Positions 41,131 through 55,700 of a stretch of 64,000 bases of DNA are shown in pieces. Both the position numbers and the translations under genes were made by a program. The stretch comes from Coriaria nepalensis (Eukaryota; Streptophyta; Magnoliopsida; Cucurbitales; Coriariaceae). The notes beneath the pieces are model-generated. The model did no database searches and was not told the DNA's origin. It saw only the letters and a list, made by a program, of their open reading frames with translations. The stretch spans positions 39,153,501 to 39,217,500 of the forward strand of contig CP114481.1 in the NCBI GenBank assembly GCA_027186245.1. Direction: 5' to 3'. How positions within the stretch are numbered: position 1 is the stretch's first letter; each line of letters opens with the position of its first letter.

Positions 41131-43110
41131 CAAACACAAGTTTTGTGCATAACTTGCAAATGATCAATGCAAGGAAAGTGTGCATTCGTTTAACTTAAAA
41201 TCATTTCAATGAGTCATTTCAAGTCAATAAGTTATTTCTAACCAAGTCGAACGAATTTAATTTTTGCACTACAAACACAAGTTTTGCGCATAACTTGCAA
41301 ATGATCATTGCAAGGAAAGTGTGCTTTCGTTTAACCTTAAAATCATTTCAATGAGTCATTTCAAGTCAATAACTTATTTCAGAGCAAGTCGAACGAATTC
41401 TATTTTTGCACTACAAACACAAGTTTTGTGCATAACTTGCAAATGATCAATGCAAGGAAAGTGTGCACTCGTTTAACCTTCAAATCATTTCAATGAGTCA
41501 TTCCAAGTTAATAACTTATTTCAAAGCAAGTCGAACGAATTCAATTTTTGCACTACAGACACAAGTTTTGTGCATAACTTCCAAATGATCATTGCAAGGA
41601 AAGTGTGCATTCGTTTAACCTTAAAATCATTTCAATGAGTCATTTCAAGTCAATAAGTTATTTCAAAGCAAGTCGAACGAATTCTATTTTTGCACTACAA
41701 ACACAAGTTTTGTGCATATCTTGCAAATGATCAATGCAAGGAAAGTGTGCACTCGTTTAACCTTCAAATCATTTCAATGAGTCATTTGAAGTTAATAACT
41801 TATTTCAAAGCAAGTCGAACGAATTCAATTTTTGCACTACAGACACAAGTTTTGTGCATAACTTGCAAATGATCAATGCAAGGAAAGTGTGCATTCGTTT
41901 AACTTAAAATCATTTCAATGAGTCATTTCAAGTCAATGACTTATTTCAAAGCAAGTTGAACGAATTCTATTTTTTCACTACAAACACAAGTTTTGTGCAT
42001 AACTTGCAAATGATCAATGCAAGGAAAGTGTGCATTCGTTTAACTTAAAATCATTTCAATGAGTCATTTCAAGTCAATAAGTTATTTCAAAGCAAGTCGA
42101 ACGAATTCTATTTTTGCACTACAAACACAAGTTTTGTGCATAACTTGCAAATGATCAATGCAAGGAAAGTGTGCACTCGTTTAACCTTCAAATCATTTCA
42201 ATGAGTCATTTCAAGTTAATAACTTATTTCAAAGCAAGTCGAACGAATTCAATTTTTGCACTACAGACACAAGTTTTGTGCATAACTTCCAAATGATCAT
42301 TGCAAGGAAACTGTGCATTCGTTTAACCTTAAAATCATTTCAATGAGTCATTTCAAGTCAATGACTTATTTCAAAGCAAGTCGAACGAATTCTATTTTTG
42401 CACAACAAACAGAAGTTTTTTGCATAACTTGCAAATGATCAATGCAAAGAAAGTGTGGATTCGTTTAACTTAAAATCATTTCAATGAGTCAGTTCAAGTC
42501 AATGAGTTATTTCTAACCAAGTCGAACGAATTCAATTTTTGCACTACAAAGACAAGTTTTGTGCATAACTTGCAAATGATCATTGCAAGGAAAGTGTGCA
42601 TTCGTTTAACCTTAAAATCATTTCAATGAGTCATTTCAAGTCAATGACTTATTTCAAAGCAAGTTGAACGAATTCTATTTTTTCACTACAAACACAAGTT
42701 TTGTGCATAACCTGCAAATGATCAATGCAAGGAAAGTGTGCATTCGTTTAACTTAAAATCATTTCAATGAGTCATTTCAAGTCAATAACTTATTTCAAAG
42801 CAAGCCGAACGAATTCAATTTTTGCACTACAAAGACAAGTTTTGTGCATAACATACAAGTGATCAATGCAAGGAAAGTGTGCATTCATTTAACCTTAAAA
42901 TCATTTCAATGTGTCCTTTCAAGTCGATATCTTATTTCAAAGCAAGTCGAACGAATTCTATTTTTGCACTACAAACACAAGTTTTGTGCATAACTTGCAA
43001 ATGATCAATGCAAGGAAAGTGTGCATTCGTTTAAGCTTAAAATCATTTCAATATGTCATTTCAAGTCAATAACTTATTTCAAAGCAAGTCGAACGAATTC
43101 AATTTTTGCA
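41130..43110. repeat. Mixed monomers with 284- and 424-bp local repeats
   Basis: The variant cagacacaag occurs at 41556, 41840 and 42264, spaced 284 bp (2 monomers) and 424 bp (3 monomers). It sits among 141-bp aacttaaaa/gttgaacg units. The block shows small local duplications but no stable HOR. Near 42430-42500 several private changes cluster (gcaaagaaag, gtggattcg, gtcagttc, caatgagtt). The open frame at 41690-41872 is satellite read-through. The first acatacaagtg and gtttaagctt units of the right domain appear at 42851 and 43033. Confidence 0.65.
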
Positions 43111-44230
43111 GTACAAACAGAAGTTTTGTGCATAACTTGCAAATGATCAATGCAAGGAAAGTGTGCATTCGTTTAACTTAAAATCATTTCAATGAGTCAT
43201 TTCAAGTCAATGACTTATTTCAAAGCAAGTTGAACGAATTCTATTTTTTCACTACAAACACAAGGTTTGTGCACAACTTGCAAATGATCAATGCAAGGAA
43301 AGTGTGCATTCGTTTAACTTAAAATCATTTCAATGAGTCATTTCAAGTCAATAAGTTATTTCTAACCAAGTCGAACGAATTCAATTTTTGCACTGCAAAC
43401 ACAAGTTTTGTGCATAACTTGCAAATGATCATTGCAAGGAAAGTGTGTATTCGTTTAACCTTAAAATCATTTCAATGAGTCATTTCAAGTCAATGACTTA
43501 TTTCAAAGCAAGTTGAACGAATTCTATTTTTTCACTACAAACACAAGTTTTGTGCATAACCTGCAAATGATCAATGCAAGGAAAGTGTGCATTCGTTTAA
43601 CTTAAAATCATTTCAATGAGTCATTTCAAGTCAATAACTTATTTCAAAGCAAGTTGAACGAATTCTATTTTTTCACTACAAACACAAGGTTTGTGCATAA
43701 CTTGCAAATGATCAATGCAAGGAAAGTGTGCATTCGTTTAACTTAAAATCATTTCAATGAGTCATTTCAAGTCAATGACTTATTTCAAAGCAAGTTGAAC
43801 GAATTCTATTTTTTCACTACAAACACAAGGTTTGTGCATAACTTGCAAATGATCAATGCAAGGAAAGTGTGCATTCGTTTAACTTAAAATCATTTCAATG
43901 AGTCATTTCAAGTCAATAAGTTATTTCTAACCAAGTCGAACGAATTCAATTTTTGCACTGCAAACACAAGTTTTGTGCATAACTTGCAAATGATCATTGC
44001 AAGGAAAGTGTGTATTCGTTTAACCTTAAAATCATTTCAATGAGTCATTTCAAGTCAATGACTTATTTCAAAGCAAGTTGAACGAATTCTATTTTTTCAC
44101 TACAAACACAAGTTTTGTGCATAACCTGCAAATGATCAATGCAAGGAAAGTGTGCATTCGTTTAACTTAAAATCATTTCAATGAGTCATTTCAAGTCAAT
44201 AACTTATTTCAAAGCAAGCCGAACGAATTC
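43110..44230. repeat. Four-monomer duplication, 565 bp, two copies
   Basis: Adjacent copies at about 43110-43674 and 43675-44230 are offset by 565 bp (4 x 142 - 3). They share the private variants caaggtttgtgc (43261 and 43826) and gtgtgtattcg (tgtattcg at 43446 and 44011). A further caaggtttg unit at 43685 is only 141 bp from the last, so single-monomer amplification accompanied the event. Three of four units are the 141-bp type. Confidence 0.8.
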
Positions 44231-47200
44231 AATTTTTGCACTACAAAGACAAGTTTTGTGCATAACATACAAGTGATCAATGCAAGGAAAGTGTGCATTC
44301 ATTTAACCTTAAAATCATTTCAATGTGTACTTTCAAGTCGATATCTTATTTCAAAGCAAGTCGAACGAATTCAATTTTTGCAGTACAAACAGAAGTTTTC
44401 TGCATAACTTGCAAATGATCAATGCAAGGAAAGTGTGCATTCGTTTAACTTAAAATCATTTCAATGAGTCATTTCAAATCAATAATTTATTTCAAAGCAA
44501 GTGGAACGGATTCAATTTTTGCACAACAAACACAAGTTTTGTGCATAACTTGCAAATGATCAATGCAAGGAAAGTGTGCATTCGTTTAACTTAAAATCAT
44601 TTCAATGAGTCATTTCAAGTCAATAACTTATTTCAAAGCAAGCCGAACGAATTCAATTTTTGCACTACAAAGACAAGTTTTGTGCATAACATACAAGTGA
44701 TCAATGCAAGGAAAGTGTGCATTCATTTAACCTTAAAATCATTTCAATGTGTCCTTTCAAGTCGATATCTTATTTCAAAGCAAGTCGAACGAATTCTATT
44801 TTTGCACTACAAACACAAGTTTTGTGCATAACTTGCAAATGATCAATGCAAGGAAAGTGTGCATTCGTTTAAGCTTAAAATCATTTCAATATGTCATTTC
44901 AAGTCAATAACTTATTTCAAAGCAAGTCGAACGAATTCAATTTTTGCAGTACAAACAGAAGTTTTGTGCATAACTTGCGAATGATCAATGCAAGGAAAGT
45001 GTGCATTCGTTTAACTTAAAATCATTTCAATGAGTCATTTCAAGTCAATGACTTATTTCAAAGCAAGTTGAACGAATTCTATTTTTGCACTACAAACACA
45101 AGTTTTGTGCATAACTTGCAAATGATCAATACAAGGAAAGTGTGCATTCGTTTAACCTTAAAATCATTTCAATGAGTCATTTCAAGTCAATAACTTATTT
45201 CAAAGCAAGCCGAACGAATTCAATTTTTGCACTACAAAGACAAGTTTTGTGCATAACATGCAAGTGATCAATGCAAGGAAAGTGTGCATTCATTTAACCT
45301 TAAAATCATTTCAATGTGTCCTTTCAAGTCGATATCTTATTTCAAAGCAAGTCGAACGAATTCAATTTTTGCACTACAAACACAAGTTTTGTGCATAACT
45401 TGCAAATGATCATTGCAAGGAAAGTGTGCATTCGTTTAACCTTAAAATCATTTCAATGAGTCATTTCAAGTCAATGACTTATTTCAAAGCAAGTTGAACG
45501 AATTCTATTTTTTCACTACAAACACAAGTTTTGTGCATAACCTGCAAATGATCAATGCAAGGAAAGTGTGCATTCGTTTAACTTAAAATCATTTCAATGA
45601 GTCATTTCAAAACAATAACTTATTTCAAAGCAAGCCGAACGAATTCAATTTTTGCATTACAAAGACAAGTTTTGTGCATAACATACAAGTGATCAATGCA
45701 AGGAAAGTGTGCATTCATTTAACCTTAAAATCATTTCAATGTGTACTTTCAAGTCGATATCTTATTTCAAAGCAAGTCGAACGAATTCAATTTTTGCAGT
45801 ACAAACAGAAGTTTTGTGCATAACTTGCAAATGATCAATGCAAGGAAAGTGTTCATTCGTTTAACTTAAAATCATTTCGATGAGTCATTTCAAATCAATA
45901 ATTTATTTCAAAGCAAGTGGAACGGATTCAATTTTTGCACAACAAACACAAGTTTTGTGTATAACTTGCAAATGATCAATGCAAGGAAAGTGTGCATTCG
46001 TTTAACTTAAAATCATTTCAATGAGTCATTTCAAGTCAATAACTTATTTCAAAGCAAGCCGAACGAATTCAATTTTTGCACTACAAAGACAAGTTTTGTG
46101 CATAACATACAAGTGATCAATGCAAGGAAAGTGTGCATTCATTTAACCTTAAAATCATTTCAATGTGTCCTTTCAAGTCGATATCTTATTTCAAAGCAAG
46201 TCGAACGAATTCTATTTTTGCACTACAAACACAAGTTTTGTGCATAACTTGCAAATGATCAATGCAAGGAAAGTGTGCATTCGTTTAAGCTTAAAATCAT
46301 TTCAATATGTCATTTCAAGTCAATAACTTATTTCAAAGCAAGTCGAACGAATTCAATTTTTGCAGTACAAACAGAAGTTTTGTGCATAACTTGCAAATGA
46401 TCAATGCAAGGAAAGTGTGCATTCGTTTAACTTAAAATTATTTCAATGAGTCATTTCAAGTCAATGACTTATTTCAAAGCAAGTTGAACGAATTCTATTT
46501 TTGCACTACAAACACAAGTTTTGTGCATAACTTGCAAATGATCAATACAAGGAAAGTGTGCATTCGTTTAACCTTAAAATCATTTCAATGAGTCATTTCA
46601 AGTCAATAACTTATTTCAAAGCAAGCCGAACGAATTCAATTTTTGCACTACAAAGACAAGTTTTGTGCATAACATGGAAGTGATCAATGCAAGGAAAGTG
46701 TGCATTCATTTAACCTTAAAATCATTTCAATGTGTCCTTTCAAGTCGATATCTTATTTCGAAGCAAGTCGAACGATTTCAATTTTTGCACTACAAACACA
46801 AGTTTTGTGCATAACTTGCAAATGATCATTGCAAGGAAAGTGTGCATTCGTTTAACCTTAAAATCATTTCAATGAGTCATTTCAAGTCAATGACTTATTT
46901 CAAAGCAAGTTGAACGAATTCTATTTTTTCACTACAAACACAAGTTTTGTGCATAACCTGCAAATGATCAATGCAAGGAAAGTGTGCATTCGTTTAACTT
47001 AAAATCATTTCAATGAGTCATTTCAAGTCAATAACTTATTTCAAAGCAAGCCGAACGAATTCAATTTTTGCACTACAAAGACAAGTTTTGTGCATAACAT
47101 ACAAGTGATCAATGCAAGGAAAGTGTGCATTCATTTAACCTTAAAATCATTTCAATGTGTACTTTCAAGTCGATATCTTATTTCAAAGCAAGTCGAACGA

Positions 47201-48590
47201 ATTCAATTTTTGCAGTACAAACAGAAGTTTTGTGCATAACTTGCAAATGATCAATGCAAGGAAAGTGTTCATTCGTTTAACTTAAAATCATTTCGATGAG
47301 TCATTTCAAATCAATAATTTATTTCAAAGCAAGTGGAACGGATTCAATTTTTGCACAACAAACACAAGTTTTGTGCATAACTTGCAAATGATCAATGCAA
47401 GGAAAGTGTGCATTCGTTTAACTTAAAATCATTTCAATGAGTCATTTCAAGTCAATAACTTATTTCAAAGCAAGCCGAACGAATTCAATTTTTGCACTAC
47501 AAAGACAAGTTTTGTGCATAACATACAAGTGATCAATGCAAGGAAAGTGTGCATTCATTTAACCTTAAAATCATTTCAATGTGTCCTTTCAAGTCGATAT
47601 CTTATTTCAAAGCAAGTCGAACGAATTCTATTTTTGCACTACAAACACAAGTTTTGTGCATAACTTGCAAATGATCAATGCAAGGAAAGTGTGCATTCGT
47701 TTAAGCTTAAAATCATTTCAATATGTCATTTCAAGTCAATAACTTATTTCAAAGCAAGTCGAACGAATTCAATTTTTGCAGTACAAACAGATGTTTTGTG
47801 CATAACTTGCAAATGATCAATGCAAGGAAAGTGTGCATTCGTTTAACTTAAAATCATTTCAATGAGTCATTTCAAGTCAATGACTTATTTCAAAGCAAGT
47901 TGAACGAATTCTATTTTTGCACTACAAACACAAGTTTTGTGCATAACTTGCAAATGATCAATACAAGGAAAGTGTGCATTCGTTTAACCTTAAAATCATT
48001 TCAATGAGTCATTTCAAGTCAATAACTTATTTCAAAGCAAGCCGAACGAATTCAATTTTTGCACTACAAAGACAAGTTTTGTGCATAACATGCAAGTGAT
48101 CAATGCAAGGAAAGTGTGCATTCATTTAACCTTAAAATCATTTCAATGTGTCCTTTCAAGTCGATATCTTATTTCAAAGCAAGTCGAACGAATTCTATTT
48201 TTGCACTACAAACACAAGTTTTGTGCATAACTTGCAAATGATCATTGCAAGGAAAGTGTGCATTCGTTTAACCTTAAAATCATTTCAATGAGTCATTTCA
48301 AGTCAATGACTTATTTCAAAGCAAGTTGAACGAATTCTATTTTTTCACTACAAACACAAGTTTTGTGCATAACCTGCAAATGATCAATGCAAGGAAAGTG
48401 TGCATTCGTTTAACTTAAAATCATTTCAATGAGTCATTTCAAGTCAATAACTTATTTCAAAGCAAGTCGAACGAATTCAATTTTTGCACTACAAAGACAA
48501 GTTTTGTGCATAACATGCAAGTGATCAATGCAAGGAAAGTGTGCATTCATTTAACCTTAAAATCATTTCAATGTGTCCTTTCAAGTCGAT
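44230..48590. repeat. Ten-monomer HOR B, 1416 bp, about three copies
   Basis: The acatacaagtg monomer recurs in pairs at 44265/44689, 45681/46105 and 47097/47521. The spacing alternates 424 and 992 bp and sums to exactly 1416 bp (10 x 142 - 4). HindIII-type units (gtttaagctt) at 44871, 46287 and 47703 give the same period. Each cycle also holds a gtggaacgg unit, a caatacaagg unit and several gtgtcc/gtcgatatc units. The period equals that of HOR A but the monomer order differs, so the two are not simple copies. Confidence 0.85.
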
Positions 48591-51400
48591 ATCTTATTTC
48601 AAAGCAAGTCGAACGAATTCTATTTTTGCACTACAAACACAAGTTTTGTGCATAACTTGCAAATGATCAATGCAAGGAAAGTGTGCATTCGTTTAAGCTT
48701 AAAATCATTTCAATATGTCATTTCAAGTCAATAACTTATTTCAAAGCAAGTCGAACGAATTCAATTTTTGCAGTACAAACAGAAGTTTTGTGCATAACTT
48801 GCAAATGATCAATGCAAGGAAAGTGTGCATTCGTTTAACTTAAAATCATTTCTATGAGTCATTTCAAGTCAATAAGTTATTTCTAACCAAGTCGAACGAA
48901 TTCAATTTTTGCACTACAAACACAAGTTTTGTGCATAACTTGCAAATGATCATTGCAAGGAAAGTGTGCATTCGTTTAACCTTAAAATCATTTCAATGAG
49001 TCATTTCAAGTCAATAACTTATTTCAAAGCAAGCCGAACGAATTCAATTTTTGCACTACAAAGACAAGTTTTGTGCATAACATACAAGTGATCAATGCAA
49101 GGAAAGTGTGCATTCATTTAACCTTAAAATCATTTCAATGTGTCCTTTCAAGTCGATATCTTATTTCAAAGCAAGTCGAACGAATTCTATTTTTGCACTA
49201 CAAACACAAGTTTTGTGCATAACTTGCAAATGATCAATGCAAGGAAAGTGTGCATTCGTTTAAGCTTAAAATCATTTCAATATGTCATTTCAAGTCAATA
49301 ACTTATTTCAAAGCAAGTCGAACGAATTCAATTTTTGCAGTACAAACAGATGTTTTGTGCATAACTTGCAAATGATCAATGCAAGGAAAGTGTGCATTCG
49401 TTTAACTTAAAATCATTTCAATGAGTCATTTCAAGTCAATGACTTATTTCAAAGCAAGTTGAACGAATTCTATTTTTGCACTACAAACACAAGTTTTGTG
49501 CATAACTTGCAAATGATCAATACAAGGAAAGTGTGCATTCGTTTAACCTTAAAATCATTTCAATGAGTCATTTCAAGTCAATAACTTATTTCAAAGCAAG
49601 CCGAACGAATTCAATTTTTGCACTACAAAGACAAGTTTTGTGCATAACATGCAAGTGATCAATGCAAGGAAAGTGTGCATTCATTTAACCTTAAAATCAT
49701 TTCAATGTGTCCTTTCAAGTCGATATCTTATTTCAAAGCAAGTCGAACGAATTCTATTTTTGCACTACAAACACAAGTTTTGTGCATAACTTGCAAATGA
49801 TCATTGCAAGGAAAGTGTGCATTCGTTTAACCTTAAAATCATTTCAATGAGTCATTTCAAGTCAATGACTTATTTCAAAGCAAGTTGAACGAATTTTATT
49901 TTTTCACTACAAACACAAGTTTTGTGCATAACCTGCAAATGATCAATGCAAGGAAAGTGTGCATTCGTTTAACTTAAAATCATTTCAATGAGTCATTTCA
50001 AGTCAATAACTTATTTCAAAGCAAGCCGAACGAATTCAATTTTTGCACTACAAAGACAAGTTTTGTGCATAACATGCAAGTGATCAATGCAAGGAAAGTG
50101 TGCATTCATTTAACCTTAAAATCATTTCAATGAGTCATTTCAAGTCAATAACTTATTTCAAAGCAAGTCGAACGAATTCAATTTTTGCACTACAAACACA
50201 AGTTTTGTGCATAACATGCAAGTGATCAATGCAAGGAAAGTGTGCATTCATTTAACCTTAAAATCATTTCAATGTGTCCTTTCAAGTCGATATCTTATTT
50301 CAAAGCAAGTCGAACGAATTCTATTTTTGCACTACAAACACAAGTTTAGTGCATAACGTGCAAATGATCAATGCAAGGAAAGTGTGCATTCGTTTAACTT
50401 AAAATCATTTCAATGAGTCATTTCAAGTCAATAAGTTATTTCTAACCAAGTCGAACGAATTCAATTTTTGCACTACAAACACAAGTTTTGTGCATAACTT
50501 GCAAATGATCATTGCAAGGAAAGTGTGCATTCGTTTAACCTTAAAATCATTTCAATGAGTCATTTCAAGTCAATAACTTATTTCAAAGCAAGCCGAACGA
50601 ATTCAATTTTTGCACTACAAAGACAAGTTTTGTGCATAACATGCAAGTGATCAATGCAAGGAAAGTGTGCATTCATTTAACCTTAAAATCATTTCAATGT
50701 GTCCTTTCAAGTCGATATCTTATTTCAAAGCAAGTCGAACGAATTCTATTTTTGCACTACAAACACAAGTTTTGTGCATAACTTGCAAATGATCAATGCA
50801 AGGAAAGTGTGCATTCGTTTAAGCTTAAAATCATTTCAATATGTCATTTCAAGTCAATAACTTATTTCAAAGCAAGTCGAACGAATTCAATTTTTGCAGT
50901 ACAAACAGAAGTTTTGTGCATAACTTGCAAATGATCAATGCAAGGAAAGTGTGCATTCGTTTAACTTAAAATCATTTCAATGAGTCATTTCAAGTCAATA
51001 AGTTATTTCTAACCAAGTCGAACGAATTCTATTTTTGCACTACAAACACAAGTTTTGTGCATAACTTGCAAATGATCAATACAAGGAAAGTGTGCATTCG
51101 TTTAACCTTAAAATCATTTCAATGAGTCATTTCAAGTCAATAACTTATTTCAAAGCAAGCCGAACGAATTCAATTTTTGCACTACAAAGACAAGTTTTGT
51201 GCATAACATGCAAGTGATCAATGCAAGGAAAGTGTGCATTCATTTAACCTTAAAATCATTTCAATGTGTCCTTTCAAGTCGATATCTTATTTCAAAGCAA
51301 GTCGAACGAATTCTATTTTTGCACTACAAACACAAGTTTTGTGCATAACTTGCAAATGATCATTGCAAGGAAAGTGTGCTTTCGTTTAACCTTAAAATCA
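47521..51400. repeat. Eleven-monomer HOR, 1559 bp, about 2.5 copies
   Basis: The period of 1559 bp (11 x 142 - 3) is set by acatacaagtg (47521 and 49080), cagatgttttg (47788 and 49347), gttatttctaacc (48883 and 50442) and gtttaagctt (49262 and 50821). It grows out of HOR B, whose last copy is its first, by addition of one monomer. Local replacements break it at about 50110-50390 (including the aagtttagtgcataacgtg unit) and near 50990-51050. Confidence 0.78.
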
Positions 51401-52790
51401 TTTCAATCAGTCATTTCAAGTCAATAAGTTATTTCAAAGCAATTCGAACGGATTCAATTTTTGCACAACAAACACAAGTTTTGTGCATAACTTGCAAATG
51501 ATCAATGCAAGGAAAGTGTGCATTCGTTTAACCTTAAAATCATTTCAATGAGTCATTTCAAGTCAATGACTTATTTCAAAGCAAGTTGAACAAATTCAAT
51601 TTTTGCACTACAAACACAAGTTTTGTGCATAACCTGCAAATGATCAATGCAAGGAAAGTGTGGATTCGTTTAACTTAAAATCATTTCAATGAGTCATTTC
51701 AAGTCAATAACTTATTTTAAAGCAAGCCGAACGAATTCAATTTTTGCACTACAAACACAAGTTTTGTGCATAACATGCAAGTGATCAATGCAAGGAAAGT
51801 GTGCATTCATTTAACCTTAAAATCATTTCAATGTGTCCTTTCAAGTCGATATCTTATTTCAAAGCAAGTCGAACGAATTCTATTTTTGCACTACAAACAC
51901 AAGTTTTGTGCATAACTTGCAAACGATCAATGCAAGGAAAGTGTGCATTCGTTTAAGCTTAAAATCATTTCAATATGTCATTTCAAGTCAATAACTTATT
52001 TCAAAGCAAGTCGAACGAATTCAATTTTTGCAGTACAAACAGAAGTTTTGTGCATAACTTGCAAATGATCAATGCAAGGAAAGTGTGCATTCGTTTAACT
52101 TAAAATCATTTCAATGAGTCATTTCAAGTCAATAAGTTATTTCTAACCAAGTCGAACGAATTCAATTTTTGCACAACAAACACAAGTTTTGTGCATAACT
52201 TGCAAATGATCAATGCAAGGAAAGTGCGCATTCGTTTAACTTAAAATCATTTCAATGAGTCATTTCAAATCCATAATTTATTTCAAAGCAAGTCGAACGG
52301 ATTCAATTTTTGCACAACAAACACAAGTTTTGTGCATAACTTGCAAATGATCAATGCAAGGAAAGTGTGAGTTCGTTTAACCTTAAAATCATTTCAATGA
52401 GTCATTTCAAGTCAATAACTTATTTCAAAGCAAGTCGAACGAATTCAATTTTTGCACTACAAACACAAGTTTTGTGCATAACTTGCAAATGATCAATGCA
52501 AGGAAAGTGTGCACTCATTTAACCTTAAAATCATTTCAATGAGTCATTTCAAGTCAATAACTTATTTCAAAGCAAGTCGAACGAATTCAATTTTTGCACT
52601 ACAAACACAAGTTTTGTGCATAACTTCCAAATGATCATTGCAAGGAAAGTGTGCACTCGTTTAACCTTAAAATCATTTCAATGAGTCATTTCAAGTCAAT
52701 AAGTTATTTCTAACCAAGTCGAACGAATTCAATTTTTGCACTACAAACACAAGTTTTGTGCATAACTTGCAAATGATCATTGCAAGGAAA
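51400..52790. repeat. Mixed monomers between HOR domains
   Basis: About ten monomers with no local period I could fix. They include private changes (caatcagtc near 51400, caattcgaacgg near 51440, cttattttaaag near 51710, atccataattt near 52270, gtgtgagttcg near 52365) and the last gtttaagctt unit at 51955. Everything is recognisable satellite. The excess of private changes suits an unhomogenised junction between two domains. Confidence 0.6.
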
Positions 52791-55700
52791 GTGTGCATTC
52801 GTTTAACCTTAAAATCATTTCAATGAGTCATTTCAAGTCAATAACTTATTTCAAAGCAAGTCGAACGAATTCAATTTTTGCACTACAAACACAAGTTTTG
52901 TGCATAACATGCAAGTGATCAATGCAAGGAAAGTGTGCATTCATTTAACCTTAAAATCATTTCAATGTGTCCTTTCAAGTCGATATCTTGTTTCAAAGCA
53001 AGTCGAACGAATTCTATTTTTGCACTACAAACACAAGTTTTGTGCATAACTTGCAAATGATCAATGCAAGGAAAGTGTGCATTCGTTTAACCTTAAAATC
53101 ATTTCAATATGTCATTTCAAGTCAATAACTTATTTCAAAGCAAGTCGAACGAAATCAATTTTTGCAGTACAAACAGAAGTTTTGTGCATAACTTGCAAAT
53201 GATCAATGCAAGGAAAGTGCGCATTCGTTTAACTTAAAATCATTTCAATGAGTCATTTCAAGTCAATGACTTATTTCAAAGCAAGTTGAACGAATTCTAT
53301 TTTTTCACTACAAACACAAGTTTTGTGCATAACTTGCAAATGATCAATGCAAGGAAAGTGTGCACTCGTTTAACCTTAAAATCATTTCAATGAGTCATTT
53401 CAAATCAATAATTAATTTCAAAGCAAGTCGAACGGATTCAATTTTTGCACAACAAACACAAGTTTTGTGCATAACTTGCAAATGATCAATGCAAGGAAAG
53501 TGTGCATTCGTTTAACCTTAAAATCATTTCAATGAGTCATTTCAAGTCAATAACTTATTTCAAAGCAAGTCGAACGAATTCAATTTTTGCACTACAAACA
53601 CAAGTTTTGTGCATAACTTGCGAATGATCAATGCAAGGAAAGTGTGCACTCGTTTAACCTTCAAATCATTTCAATGAGTCATTTCAAGTCAATAACTTAT
53701 TTCAAAGCAAGTCGAACGAATTCTATTTTTTCACTACAAACAGAAGTTTTTTGCATAACTTGCAAATGATCAATGCAAGGAAAGTGTGCATTCGTTTAAC
53801 TTAAAATCATTTCAATGAGTCATTTCAAGTCAATGACTTATTTCAAAGCAAGTTGAACGAATTCTATTTTTTCACTACAAACACAAGTTTTGTGCATAAC
53901 TTGCAAATGATCAATGCAAGGAAAGTGTGCATTCGTTTAACTTAAAATCATTTCAATGAGTCATTTCAAGTCAATAAGTTATTTCAAAGCAAGTCGAACG
54001 AATTCAATTTTTGCACTACAAACACAAGTTTTGTGCATAACTTGCAAATGATCATTGCAAGGAAAGTGTGCATTCGTTTAACCTTAAAATCATTTCAATG
54101 AGTCATTTCAAGTCAATAACTTATTTCAAAGCAAGTCGAACGAATTCAATTTTTGCACTACAAACACAAGTTTTGTGCATAACATGCAAGTGATCAATGC
54201 AAGGAAAGTGTGCATTCATTTAACCTTAAAATCATTTCAATGTGTCCTTTCAAGTCGATATCTTATTTCAAAGCAAGTCGAACGAATTCTATTTTTGCAC
54301 TACAAACACAAGTTTAGTGCATAACGTGCAAATGATCAATGCAAGGAAAGTGTGCATTCGTTTAACCTTAAAATCATTTCAATGAGTCATTTCAAGTCAA
54401 TAACTTATTTCAAAGCAAGTCGAACGAATTCCAATTTTGCAGTACAAACAGAAGTTTTGTGCATAACTTCCAAATGATCAATGCAAGGAAAGTGTGCATT
54501 CGTTTAACCTTAAAATCATTTCAATGAGTCATTTCAAATCAATAACTTATTTCAAAGCGAGTCGAACGGATTCAATTTTTGCACAACAAACACAAGTTTT
54601 GTGCATAACTTGCAAATGATCAATGCAAGGAAAGTGTGCATTCGTTTAACCTTAAAATCATTTCAATGAGTCATTTCAAGTCAATAATTTATTTCAAAGC
54701 AAGTCGAACGAATTCAATTTTTGCACTACAAACACAAGTTTTGTGCATAACTTCCAAATGATCATTGCAAGGAAAGTGTGCATTCGTTTAACTTAAAATC
54801 ATTTCAATGAGTCATTTCAAATCAATAACTTATTTCAAAGCAAGTCGAACGAATTCTATTTTTGCACTACAAACAGAAGTTTTTTTGCATTACTTCCAAA
54901 TGATCAATGCAAGGAAAGTGTGCATTCGTTTAACCTTAAAATCATTTCAATGAGTCATTTCAAGTCAATAACTTATTTCAAAGCAAGTCGAACGAATTCA
55001 ATTTTTGCACTACAAAGACAAGTTTTGTGCATAACATGCAAGTGATCAATGCAAGGAAAGTGTGCATTCATTTAACCTTAAAATCATTTCAATGTGTCCT
55101 TTCAAGTCGATATCTTGTTTCAAAGCAAGTCGAACGAATTCTATTTTTGCACTACAAACACAAGTTTTGTGCATAACTTGCAAATGATCAATGCAAGGAA
55201 AGTGTGCATTCGTTTAACCTTAAAATCATTTCAATATGTCATTTCAAGTCAATAACTTATTTCAAAGCAAGTCGAACGAAATCAATTTTTGCAGTACAAA
55301 CAGAAGTTTTGTGCATAACTTGCAAATGATCAATGCAAGGAAAGTGCGCATTCGTTTAACTTAAAATCATTTCAATGAGTCATTTCAAGTCAATGACTTA
55401 TTTCAAAGCAAGTTGAACGAATTCTATTTTTTCACTACAAACACAAGTTTTGTGCATAACTTGCAAATGATCAATGCAAGGAAAGTGTGCACTCGTTTAA
55501 CCTTAAAATCATTTCAATGAGTCATTTCAAATCAATAATTAATTTCAAAGCAAGTCGAACGGATTCAATTTTTGCACAACAAACACAAGTTTTGTGCATA
55601 ACTTGCAAATGATCAATGCAAGGAAAGTGTGCATTCGTTTAACCTTAAAATCATTTCAATGAGTCATTTCAAGTCAATAACTTATTTCAAAGCAAGTCGA

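Noticed and set aside
41690..41872. 60-codon frame
   Set aside because: TTG start, lies wholly within satellite, and is the same kind of read-through as the others.
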